Source: Candidatus Obscuribacterales bacterium
Lineage (GTDB): Bacteria > Cyanobacteriota > Vampirovibrionia > Obscuribacterales > Obscuribacteraceae
DNA: 61,052 nucleotides
Assembly: GCA_020050685.1 (NCBI GenBank)
Contig: JAGVKG010000036.1
Coordinates: 1 to 61,052, forward strand
Reading direction: 5' to 3'
Shown here one piece after another: positions 16,579 to 24,306 of the stretch (positions within the stretch are counted from its first letter, which is position 1; each line of letters opens with the position of its first letter). The translations under genes and the position numbers were made by a program. A model generated the notes under the pieces. That model was not told the DNA's origin. It searched no databases and saw only the letters and a list, made by a program, of their open reading frames with translations.

Positions 16579-17178
16579 ATGAATCATCGAGTTCGAACCA
16601 ATCTCACCTACTTGAGAACGTGGCAAGGTAAAGTTACTCAGCGCCAGTTGGCACGAGCAACTGGCATTGCCCAGAAGACACTTAGTGCATTGGAGTCTGG
16701 TCAGACTAGCGGCATTGACTTCACTACTTTAGCTAGGCTTTGTGATTATTTTGGCTGCACCCCAAACGACATTTTGATTGTCGAACAGGGGTTCAGGAAA
16801 GATCCGAATCAAGCACTCATATCTGAACTGGCATTGGGAATCAGTAGACTTGCAGCGCAGATTCAGCCCCAAAATCAGTCCATGCATCGGGCCATGCATC
16901 AGTCCATGCACCTGCCCATTCAGAAACATCTGACAAGGAATCTATATGGATCATCTTCTGATGAGCAGTTAGACTGTTCTCCCCATGCCCAAGATCCCTG
17001 GTTAGAATTGGGTGAGAGGGATAAAAACGTCTACGAGCATATTACGAGCGAGCCAGTACATTTTGATGTGCTGGCTGAACGCACAGGTTTAGCGGCAGGA
17101 GAATTGTCGGCCACGCTAACTATGCTGGAGCTTTCCGGAATTGTACATCGGGTGTCCGGCGACTGGTATAAGCGTTAA
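16579..17178 (+). CDS. XRE-type HTH regulator fused to a DprA-type winged helix
   Basis: Two DNA-binding-like modules. Residues ~5-68 form a Cro/CI helix-turn-helix (VTQRQLARATGIAQKTLSALESG, then ARLCDYFGCTPNDIL). The last ~55 residues (RDKNVYEHITSEPVHFDVLAERTGL...LTMLELSGIVHRVSGDWYKR) closely follow the winged helix at the C-terminus of DNA-processing protein DprA. The linker (about 92-120) is Met/His/Gln-rich (SMHRAMHQSMH). The DprA Rossmann core is absent. The ATG is 14 bases after the 21-bp repeat array, which it probably binds. Target genes beyond itself are unknown. Confidence 0.8.
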   Translation: MNHRVRTNLTYLRTWQGKVTQRQLARATGIAQKTLSALESGQTSGIDFTTLARLCDYFGCTPNDILIVEQGFRKDPNQALISELALGISRLAAQIQPQNQSMHRAMHQSMHLPIQKHLTRNLYGSSSDEQLDCSPHAQDPWLELGERDKNVYEHITSEPVHFDVLAERTGLAAGELSATLTMLELSGIVHRVSGDWYKR

Positions 17179-17270
17179 GCACTATCCTCTGCAACATCAA
17201 ACGTCACTTCGGCTGGGTCACTGGGCAAACGAGAATGCCACCATAGACGGTATCTTTGCCAAGACAACCG

Positions 17271-17474
17271 TTAATTGTTCAGATCGGCCACAACGTTTGT
17301 GTGGGAAACTGCTGATAATTGCTTTTGTACTTCGGGATTGTAGCTGGGATAAACCCAGGGAGCGTCGTAGCCCGGCAAATCTTTGGGGCTGCGATTGAGC
17401 CAGGTTGGGGACGTAGCAATTAAGACGCCAAGCATTACTGCCAACCAGACTGTTTTTAAAGCACTTTTATCCAT
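17271..17474 (-). CDS. Small membrane protein, hypothetical
   Basis: A 67-residue frame with a single hydrophobic helix at about 7-24 (LKTVWLAVMLGVLIATSP) and a polar, Pro/Tyr-rich tail (YDAPWVYPSYNPEVQ). The ATG at 17474 is preceded by TTTTAGGTTTTAGCT, a modest ribosome-binding site. It lies alone between two plus-strand genes, and the opposite-strand frame at 17141-17398 lacks any signal. Function unknown; it could be a fortuitous frame. Confidence 0.45.
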   Translation of the reverse strand: MDKSALKTVWLAVMLGVLIATSPTWLNRSPKDLPGYDAPWVYPSYNPEVQKQLSAVSHTNVVADLNN

Positions 17475-17617
17475 AGCTAAAACCTAAAAAGGGTCACCTT
17501 TGATCCAAATCCACTAATTGCAGTTCGATTGACTGCTTGCTCCTTCATACCCGGCAAGCTATGCTTTTAAAACTTTTCCCCGACTGATAATTTGGCTTAA
17601 AATTTGGCTTTAATGTA

Positions 17618-18259
17618 ATGAACACGAAAACGGAAAAGAAGAAATTCTGGCTCTGGCGGGCTTTTGAGCCGCCAGTCAACTTCTATGAATTGCTCAATCG
17701 CCAAGCTTCCAAGACGATGGAAGGCATAGAGGCACTAGCTGATTGGCTAGATACGGGCGAAGAAGAAAAATTTCAGAAGGTGCGTGAGCTTGAGCGCGAG
17801 GCAGATGAAATCAAGCTCGATTTAATGAGTAAGCTAGACGAGACTTTCGTCACACCCTTCGATCGAGAAGATATTTACGACTTGTGCCTGCTGATGGATG
17901 AAATCATTAACCAAGCCAAAGCCACTGTCCGTGAAGTAGAAATATTGGAAGTCTCGGCAAACAATGCTTTTCTACGCGAGCTGGCTCAGCTCTTGGTCGA
18001 GGGCACACATTGCCTCAAACTTTCTTTCAACAACTTAAAAAGCAATGGTAAAGAAGCTTCCAATCAAGCCTTTCTGGCTCGCAAATGCGAAAACCGTTTT
18101 ACCAAAGTTTATCGACAAGCCCTTCGGCAACTTTATTCCCTTGACGACCTCAAAACAATTCTCAAGACGCGCGAAGTTTATCGTTGTATGTCCCACGCCG
18201 CCAATGCTATGGATGTCGTGGGTGAAAAACTTTTGCACGTCATCGTCAAAATCACTTAG
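17618..18259 (+). CDS. DUF47 PhoU-like accessory protein of a phosphate transporter
   Basis: Helical cytosolic protein of the DUF47 family, usually encoded beside PiT-type phosphate transporters and thought to regulate them. The EREADEIKLDLMSKLDETFVTPFDREDIYDL segment, given here in part, carries the acidic EExxD-like metal-binding pattern of PhoU folds. Length 213 aa is standard. It is followed after 20 bases by a PiT permease, matching the usual gene pair. Likely cotranscribed with it. Confidence 0.9.
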   Translation: MNTKTEKKKFWLWRAFEPPVNFYELLNRQASKTMEGIEALADWLDTGEEEKFQKVRELEREADEIKLDLMSKLDETFVTPFDREDIYDLCLLMDEIINQAKATVREVEILEVSANNAFLRELAQLLVEGTHCLKLSFNNLKSNGKEASNQAFLARKCENRFTKVYRQALRQLYSLDDLKTILKTREVYRCMSHAANAMDVVGEKLLHVIVKIT

Positions 18260-18279
18260 CAAATTATGATTGGTGATTT

Positions 18280-19302
18280 GTGACAACAGAAGCACTATTA
18301 GTTTTGGTAATTGCCTTAAGCCTTTTATTTACTTTTACCAATGGCTTTCAAGACGGCAGTTCGGTTTGCGCATCAGCAATAGCCTCGCGTGCCTTAAGCG
18401 AAATGCAAGCCGTTTGTTTGGTGGCAGGCATGGAATTTTGTGGTGCCTTGCTTGGTGGCTCAGCGGTGGCAAACACAATTCGCTCCGTATGCAGTTATCC
18501 AGACACACCTAGCATGTTACCCATCTTGATTGATGGCTTGTTGGCAGCAATCACCTGGAATTTTGTCACCAAGCGCATTGGCTTACCATCAAGCTCGACG
18601 CACGCGCTAGTTGGTGGCATCCTTGGTTCAGTAATTGCTGCCGGTCGGGGCTTTCAATACGTTGTCTGGGGCCATGTCAATCAAACCTGGAATGCATTTG
18701 GCGTTTGCAAAGTCGTCGAGTCACTATTGATCTCACCGCTTATTGGTTTTGTTGCCGGCTATCTCATGCTCAATTTGATGATTCTTTTGCTCATGAGAGC
18801 ATCAAGTCACGTCAATCGCTTACTCAAACAATTTCAATGGTTCACGGTTTCTCTTTTAGCATTTGCACATGGTGCCAACGATACGCAAAAGGCCATGGGC
18901 GTGATTTTACTGGCGCTCAATGCATCCGGTTTATCTCACAATCATATGATTCCCCTCTGGGTCCGCGTTTTGTCAGGAGCCGCCATGGCTTGTGGCATCA
19001 TTAGTTTGGCGCCAAGCATTGTACGCAAAGTCGGCATGGGCATTTACAAACTTCGGCCTCTGCATGGATTCGTAACCCAATTAGCATCTGCAAGCGTCGT
19101 CTTAACCGGATCAATCACCGGTGGTCCGGTTTCAGCTTCGCAAGTAATAAGTTCAAGCGTTATGGGTATTGGCACAAGCGAGCGTATAAAAGGAGTGCAC
19201 TGGCTTGTGGCAAAGGACATGCTGCTTGCTTGGTTTCTTACCATTCCTTGTTCTGGACTTCTGGCCGCAGTCATGTACATCACCGTGTTCCAGTGGCTTT
19301 AA
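18280..19302 (+). CDS. PiT-family inorganic phosphate transporter
   Basis: Membrane permease of the PiT/PHO-4 family, which moves metal-phosphate with protons or sodium. There are about ten hydrophobic helices in 340 residues. Both internal signatures are recognisable: N-terminal FTNGFQDGSSVCASAIA and C-terminal AFAHGANDTQKAMGVILLAL. The N-terminal one departs from the usual NGFHDTANA form (Gln for His, Ser for Asn) but keeps the Asp; the second copy is canonical. Start GTG at 18280. It follows the DUF47 gene. A second, more canonical PiT is at 56092-57138. Confidence 0.9.
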   Translation: MTTEALLVLVIALSLLFTFTNGFQDGSSVCASAIASRALSEMQAVCLVAGMEFCGALLGGSAVANTIRSVCSYPDTPSMLPILIDGLLAAITWNFVTKRIGLPSSSTHALVGGILGSVIAAGRGFQYVVWGHVNQTWNAFGVCKVVESLLISPLIGFVAGYLMLNLMILLLMRASSHVNRLLKQFQWFTVSLLAFAHGANDTQKAMGVILLALNASGLSHNHMIPLWVRVLSGAAMACGIISLAPSIVRKVGMGIYKLRPLHGFVTQLASASVVLTGSITGGPVSASQVISSSVMGIGTSERIKGVHWLVAKDMLLAWFLTIPCSGLLAAVMYITVFQWL

Positions 19303-19319
19303 AAACATCAATGAGATTC

Positions 19320-19718
19320 CTATCCTCTTTGTAGTTCTGCTAATTTCTTGGCTGAGAATTCCGATTCTGGAATATCAAAAATAAGTTTAGGCACTAAATC
19401 ACGCTGGCCGATTATTTGCATCAGTTCGCTCAGTTTGATTTTTTTGCTGTCGTAAATTATTACGGCTTTTACCGGAGTGCGGCTGGAAAGCTTGCTTTCA
19501 ATCACGCCCGGTGTTGAGTTGAATTTTTTGGCAAGAGTCATGATGCAAGCCATGCAACTTGCCCCCATCACTTTTATTTGCGCGTGACGAATACCTGCGC
19601 TTTGTACGGCTGGCTTTGCTTGACTTTGGTGCTTGACTTGCGCCAAGGTATTACCAGACAAATTTGCCCAAATGGCAAGAAAAACAATGGCGACTATAAT
19701 AAGAGATAAATTCCTCAA
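19320..19718 (-). CDS. Exported heavy-metal-associated (HMA-like) domain protein
   Basis: A signal peptide (MRNLSLIIVAIVFLAIWANL, cleaved near LAQ) is followed by an HMA-like ferredoxin fold: IKVMGASCMACIMTLAKKF, then TPGV and AVIIYDSKKIKLSELMQII. The CxxC pair in GASCMAC is the metal-binding loop, normally specific for copper or other soft metals. The TTG at 19718 is preferred over the GTG at 19763 because GAGG lies eight bases before it and the signal peptide then starts correctly. It is divergent from the TPR gene. The partner is unknown. Confidence 0.7.
   Translation of the reverse strand: MRNLSLIIVAIVFLAIWANLSGNTLAQVKHQSQAKPAVQSAGIRHAQIKVMGASCMACIMTLAKKFNSTPGVIESKLSSRTPVKAVIIYDSKKIKLSELMQIIGQRDLVPKLIFDIPESEFSAKKLAELQRG
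19695..19700 (+). promoter_or_regulatory. -10 element for the TPR/methyltransferase run
   Basis: TATAAT on the plus strand, about 50 bases before the TTG at 19752. It lies within the start of the divergent HMA-like gene. No clear -35. Confidence 0.4.
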
Positions 19719-19751
19719 CTGGAAATCCTCGCGGTCGGAGCCTAATAAATT

Positions 19752-20696
19752 TTGCGATATCACCCTACTAATTTTGGCATATTACTTTGCCTGCTTGCCA
19801 ATTTGCTTTGTGGGGTAGCCGGCAAAGAAGCCAAGCAGTCAAGCAGCCCGAATTTTGCCAGCGCTCTTAAATCAGCCGAAGATGCAGAATCGAAAGAAAG
19901 CTTTGTCGAGGCTTATGAATTGTACATCGTGGCAGGCAAGCTCAATGCCAAAGACGCAAGTGTGCCAATTGGACTGGCAGCTTGTTTGGAAGGCATGAAG
20001 GAAACCGAAGAAGCAGCACTTGTGCTTGAGCGCGCTTGTAAATCCGAGCCGAACAATATTGCCCTTTGGAGGGCTCTTTCCCAGCTTTCCGTTCGCTCAG
20101 GCGATTTTATTCGGGCAGAGCAAGCAGCCGAAAAAATGTTATCAATCAATCCCAAATCGATGGAAGCACTTTCCATCCTGGCGGATTTGCAACTGCAAAG
20201 ACAAGATGGTGATGCGGCCAGACAACTAGCCAACAAAATGATTGCCGTAGATCCACAAAACAGAGCCGGCTACATTACGCTGGCTCGCAGCTATTTCGAA
20301 GCAGATAATGATGCGGCAAAAGAAATCGCAGTTCTTGATCAAGCAACCAAAGCATTGCCTCATGATGGACAACTTTATTCTACGTTAGCTACTTACTTTC
20401 GCAATCAAGGTGACTTAGCCAATAAGAAAACTAGCGGATTACAAAAGGCAATGTTGTGGTGGCAGGTGGCCGAACGTGCTTATAAATTGGCGATTGAAAA
20501 TGAGCCAAATAACGATCGCATGCGGGTGGACTTCGCCAATTTACTTGCCGAACAACACAAATATGCAGAGGCAATTGTGCAAGCCGAAGTTGCTCTTAAG
20601 ATCAATCCGAAAAATTTGGACGCCAAAACTCTTGAGCAAAAGATTCATTCTGCCAAGAGTGATTTAGCAGGTCAGTTGAAACGTTGGCTGAAGTAA
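19752..20696 (+). CDS. Exported TPR-repeat protein
   Basis: A signal peptide (FGILLCLLANLLCGVAG) precedes about six to seven tetratricopeptide-like repeats (each near 34 residues, with A-x-x-L and A-L-x-x-x-P positions), which form a protein-binding solenoid. The start is TTG at 19752; the reading is supported by the signal peptide. Its stop overlaps the next gene by 13 bases, so translation is probably coupled. The binding partner is unknown. First of a four-gene run to 23876. Confidence 0.8.
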   Translation: MRYHPTNFGILLCLLANLLCGVAGKEAKQSSSPNFASALKSAEDAESKESFVEAYELYIVAGKLNAKDASVPIGLAACLEGMKETEEAALVLERACKSEPNNIALWRALSQLSVRSGDFIRAEQAAEKMLSINPKSMEALSILADLQLQRQDGDAARQLANKMIAVDPQNRAGYITLARSYFEADNDAAKEIAVLDQATKALPHDGQLYSTLATYFRNQGDLANKKTSGLQKAMLWWQVAERAYKLAIENEPNNDRMRVDFANLLAEQHKYAEAIVQAEVALKINPKNLDAKTLEQKIHSAKSDLAGQLKRWLK

Positions 20697-21739
20697 AATC
20701 GATTCATTACTATCGCTTGCTGAAAACGGCAACTAGCATTGCTTACATTGCGCTGTTGGTTTTAACCTGGCGATTTTTTGCCGGCGAACTTTATTGGCGC
20801 ATTGGTATTGCCGCGGCTGTACTCAATTTTTGCTGGCTGATTGTCACCAGTTTGCAAATCAACCATTTGCTAAAGACTTACTTTGACATTCTGTCTCGTC
20901 TGGAAATTACAATACCAATCACCTTGGGTGTACTTCTTTCAATTATCAGTTTACACTCGGCAATTCACCAGGAAGTGAGATTTGTGGCAGTGGCTGAACT
21001 GGGTGCCTGGGCAATTGTTTATGGTGCCTATCGGGCAAATCGCAAAAAATTTGTTAAGCAAGGACATGGTCCGATGCCAATTGGCACTTGGGTAAGTCCG
21101 CCAGCCAAAGTTTTATTACCTGGCGATCTATTACTTACCTCCGGACGCGTTGCTGCTAATTTGCACGAATGTGTTGGTCATGCGGAATTGGCAATCAAGA
21201 TGACCGATGGCAGGATGGACGCATTTAGCTCTTATATGACAAAGGGCATAGTCCTCAATCCACTTGCGGCAGTTGCCTCAGCGACTTTGCGCGACGGACA
21301 TTATATCGTACTGAGGCTCGCTAAGCCAATGACGGAAGAACAAGTCAGAAAGGCTGCCCAAGTTGCCAGCCAAATGCAAAAGGAGAATATGGCATGGCGA
21401 GACATGGTTAACCAAAGAATCAAGAAAGGTCTAAATCTCTTGCCGTTGTCATCCGCTTTGCAAGCAAGGCTTTACGACTACCTGAAACAAACCGGATACG
21501 ACTATGTCGGTTTATTCATGGGCAGGCTTACCCAAGATCATTGGACCTGTATTGCTGCCTGCCTGGAATTATATAAACGTGTTGGTATTACAACCCGTCC
21601 TTACGGTACAGGCCTATTAGGATTAGGCAGTACAATATTTGATCCAATCATGCCGGTACGATTTCTTGACGATCCAGCATTTGAACTTTTGACCAAAACT
21701 TATGAGGAGAATTCAAACAATGCAGTGGCAAATGGCTAA
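20684..21739 (+). CDS. Membrane-anchored papain-like (YiiX/YaeF type) hydrolase candidate
   Basis: Four hydrophobic helices occupy about 13-31, 37-57, 73-91 and 97-112. The soluble part starts with LLPGDLLLTSG (145-154), then GHAELAI with His166, then DAFSSYM, LNPLAAVASATLRDGHYIVLRL, and a late Cys pair (C289/C293 in WTCIAACLELYKRVG). GD(L/I)...GH...C order is that of circularly permuted papain-fold amidases such as YiiX/YaeF. The assignment rests on that order and is not certain. TTG start; 13-base overlap with the TPR gene and 20-base overlap with the next start. Confidence 0.6.
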   Translation: MAEVKSIHYYRLLKTATSIAYIALLVLTWRFFAGELYWRIGIAAAVLNFCWLIVTSLQINHLLKTYFDILSRLEITIPITLGVLLSIISLHSAIHQEVRFVAVAELGAWAIVYGAYRANRKKFVKQGHGPMPIGTWVSPPAKVLLPGDLLLTSGRVAANLHECVGHAELAIKMTDGRMDAFSSYMTKGIVLNPLAAVASATLRDGHYIVLRLAKPMTEEQVRKAAQVASQMQKENMAWRDMVNQRIKKGLNLLPLSSALQARLYDYLKQTGYDYVGLFMGRLTQDHWTCIAACLELYKRVGITTRPYGTGLLGLGSTIFDPIMPVRFLDDPAFELLTKTYEENSNNAVANG

Positions 21740-22724
21740 CAATTACAAAGCCAGCTTGGCTATTCTTGCTTTACTAGGACAAGCTCAAGTGCCAGCGCTG
21801 GCTCAGACGAATCAAAGTATTTCTACTACCGCCCCAGTCTCAGCAGTGACAGATCCGGCCACTGAAAGTGCACGCTCCTCTTTACTGAAAGCAAATTACG
21901 ATTTTCACAACGACTATGTGAAAGCGAAAAAAGAGATTATCGCTAAAGCCAATCCAATTATGATTGTCGAAGGCGACAATTTAGTATTGTTTCTCAATGG
22001 CGAACGCCAACAAACAAAATTCGTGCCAGATATTTGGCATGCCCTGAAAGAAGTTGATCACATTGCCCTGGCTGCCTATGTCATGCTGGTCAATCATTGT
22101 GATACGAGTTTGGACAACCAGACTATTCAGACACTTACCGAGTACAGAAAAGCTGTCCAAGCTGTACGTGCCAACCTAAACCAGCTCAGCTGGTCTGATG
22201 CTAATTTGAAAGATTACATCACGAGCGATGCTTTGCTAGTCCGCCAAAAACAAATTGTCGATGCGACACAAACATTTATTGATTCGGCACTCTCAGATAA
22301 GCAAATGCCGACCCAAACCCTGATCGACTTTTGCCGCAGGATGACACCATTGGTAATGGCTAATGCCGACGATGCCGAAGTAATTGAGATGAGCAACTTG
22401 AACACACAAGTGCAAAACTGGAAGAATTCCATGTCTTCTACCGATTGGGATAACATACATGTCGTAATCATGGGCGGACACATGCCGCATGATCAAGACC
22501 GCAACATTCAATATTTCTCAAAGGTCTTACATGAAGAACATGAAGGCAATCGTTGGATTTATTTGGAAGTTTGCCCGGACGAAGCTAGCGCTCTTGATTC
22601 TCTTGCCACACATCTTCTGGACAGACAAATCGGCAAGGCTTTCTTCAATAATCCCGATCGTATGCATCGCGATCTATTATCCGATTCGGCCAAGAAATAT
22701 CTCGACAAGCATCCAATCAAGTAA
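21720..22724 (+). CDS. Exported protein of unknown function
   Basis: A 334-residue product with a signal peptide (to about residue 29, ALAQ). The rest is helical: N-terminal FHNDYVKAKKEIIAKANPIM, a middle with repeated VxxxTQ-type helices, and a C-terminal part with VVIMGGHMPHDQDR and RWIYLEVCPDEASALDSLATHLLDRQIG. The GGHMPHD cluster of His and Asp could be metal-binding but no family is recognised. The ATG at 21720 has GAGGAG ten bases upstream and is preferred over the ATG at 21702. It overlaps the preceding gene's end and stands 18 bases before the methyltransferase. Confidence 0.65.
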   Translation: MQWQMANNYKASLAILALLGQAQVPALAQTNQSISTTAPVSAVTDPATESARSSLLKANYDFHNDYVKAKKEIIAKANPIMIVEGDNLVLFLNGERQQTKFVPDIWHALKEVDHIALAAYVMLVNHCDTSLDNQTIQTLTEYRKAVQAVRANLNQLSWSDANLKDYITSDALLVRQKQIVDATQTFIDSALSDKQMPTQTLIDFCRRMTPLVMANADDAEVIEMSNLNTQVQNWKNSMSSTDWDNIHVVIMGGHMPHDQDRNIQYFSKVLHEEHEGNRWIYLEVCPDEASALDSLATHLLDRQIGKAFFNNPDRMHRDLLSDSAKKYLDKHPIK

Positions 22725-22742
22725 AACTATAGGGAGCAAAAA

Positions 22743-23876
22743 ATGTCTTTGCAAGCAACGTCAATGAAGGGTGGCGGTTATTATGACCGGAACTCATCTA
22801 TTCAAGCCTCGACTAATGCCACTGCGATCCCGCTAATTCAAAAAGCAATTGAGGAAATGGATATGCCGGCGGCAGGCCAAGCCTTCACCTTAGTTGACTA
22901 TGGCTCTTCTGAGGGGAAAAATTCCGCCGAAGCCGTGGCGTCGGCAATATCTTCCTTGCAAAAGATCCGTGGCGACGAACCAATCAGTATCGTTCATAAC
23001 GATCTATTTACCAATGACTTCAACCGTCTCTTCTACAACATTTATCAAAATCCCGAGGCCAGCTATCTATTTAGATCCGCTCCGTCGTCTTCCGACTCCT
23101 CCGCTATATCGGGACAGCGACAAAAAAATGTATTTGTGACTGCATCCGGAACCTCGTTTTACGAACAAGTCATGCCGTCATCAACTGTGCATTTGGGCAT
23201 ATCTGCTTGGGCAGCCCAATGGCTTTCGCAATCTCCGGCAATTCGCATGAATCATATTTACTATGCTGGAGCTGAAGGCGAAAATCGCCAGCGCTTTGCC
23301 GAGCAAGCAGCAAAAGATTGGTTGCAGTTTTTGACAATGCGTACAAATGAACTGGTCAGCGGTGGCAAATTTGTCATGACTTTGCCTAGTCAGGTTAGCG
23401 ATCCAAACGCACTGCTTGAGCAAGTACGGTCAACCCCGGAAACCATGAACAATAAGCTGCAAGAAATGGTAGCCGAAGGTCTTATTGATAGAGACGTCTA
23501 TGAGAACTTTATCTTCCCCTATTATTTCCGCACGCTTGATGAAGCGCTTGAGCCGCTAATTAGCAAGACTTCACCTCTTTCCCAAAAGGTATCTTTAGAC
23601 TCATCTTTAGTGCAAGCAATTCCTTGCCCGATGTTTGCCGAATATCTGCGCACGAAAGACAAAGCGGTCTATGCTAATGCTTACGTATCGTGGTTAAGAG
23701 CCTGGAGCGAGCCAATCTTAGCCAAAGGAATTTTTTCACGCAGTGCTTCTTCTGAGTCGGATGCTTTTCGCATGATTGACGATTTTTATGGCCGCATTCA
23801 AGAAACTGTAGAGGCCGATCCTCTGGCGCACATATTCAAAGTCGAGGCATGCTTTCTTGTCTTCACAAAAAAATAG
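22743..23876 (+). CDS. SABATH-type carboxyl methyltransferase
   Basis: SAM-dependent enzyme of the family that methylates carboxyl groups of small acids (plant salicylate, jasmonate and indole-acetate methyltransferases; Methyltransf_7). Family landmarks appear in order: KGGGYYDRNSSIQ (9-21), VDYGSSEGKNSAE (51-63, the SAM site), VHNDLFTNDFNRLF (84-97), GTSFYEQVMPSSTVHLGISA (136-155) and WLSQSP. Length 377 aa fits. The substrate is unknown. It has AGGGAGC before the ATG and is the last of the four-gene run. No signal peptide, so it acts in the cytosol while its neighbours are exported or in the membrane. Confidence 0.85.
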   Translation: MSLQATSMKGGGYYDRNSSIQASTNATAIPLIQKAIEEMDMPAAGQAFTLVDYGSSEGKNSAEAVASAISSLQKIRGDEPISIVHNDLFTNDFNRLFYNIYQNPEASYLFRSAPSSSDSSAISGQRQKNVFVTASGTSFYEQVMPSSTVHLGISAWAAQWLSQSPAIRMNHIYYAGAEGENRQRFAEQAAKDWLQFLTMRTNELVSGGKFVMTLPSQVSDPNALLEQVRSTPETMNNKLQEMVAEGLIDRDVYENFIFPYYFRTLDEALEPLISKTSPLSQKVSLDSSLVQAIPCPMFAEYLRTKDKAVYANAYVSWLRAWSEPILAKGIFSRSASSESDAFRMIDDFYGRIQETVEADPLAHIFKVEACFLVFTKK

Positions 23877-23901
23877 TTAGCCTCGGCCCAGTAAAACAAA
23901 T

Positions 23902-24306
23902 TTATTCTGAGGATTCAGGCGGTCGTATTCTCATGCGCTCATGCAGATACTCTTCAATCTGCGGCAAAAAATCTTCCGGGCCATAAACAGGCGAAATGCA
24001 TTTGCTGGCACCCATAGCAAATGCTTCCGCATGATGCATGGTATCAACCGGCTTTGCCGCCAAGAAAACAAAAGGAAGTTCAGCAAGTGCAGCATCTGCA
24101 CGAATTTCTTTCAGCAAGTTCAAACCACTGTCGTCAGGCATGCCGGCTTCACACAATATCAGTTCCGGAAAGTTTTTGTGCGCCAAATAAACAGCCAAAG
24201 CAATTGAGCTTGCCGTAATAATGTCACAATTGAGTGGCACCAAGGTGGCCTTTACTAAGTCCTTGAGTTTGAGCGTATTGCCAAAGTAGAGAACGCGAAT
24301 ACTCAT
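23902..24306 (-). CDS. Degenerate receiver-domain (pseudo-receiver) protein
   Basis: A single CheY-like fold of 134 residues with the usual beta-alpha rhythm (VLYFGNTLKLKDLVKATL, PELILCEAGMPDDSGLNLL, LPFVFLAAK, GASKCISPVYGPEDFLPQI). The phosphorylatable Asp is Glu in LILCEAGMP. The acidic pair before it is lost (FGN), the Thr/Ser is Ala (FLAAK), and the late Lys position is Ser-Pro. It therefore cannot be an ordinary phospho-acceptor, and the Glu may mimic a permanently charged state. It overlaps the upstream gene by four bases. No kinase or output domain is seen. Confidence 0.8.
   Translation of the reverse strand: MSIRVLYFGNTLKLKDLVKATLVPLNCDIITASSIALAVYLAHKNFPELILCEAGMPDDSGLNLLKEIRADAALAELPFVFLAAKPVDTMHHAEAFAMGASKCISPVYGPEDFLPQIEEYLHERMRIRPPESSE

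Noticed and set aside
17141-17398. Plus-strand 85-codon frame after the XRE gene
   Set aside because: It overlaps the end of the regulator in another frame, has no ribosome-binding site and no recognisable segment.
18280-19302. Sulphate permease as the identity of the DUF47-linked gene
   Set aside because: The two-fold GxNDxxK-type signature and the DUF47 neighbour point to a PiT phosphate permease.
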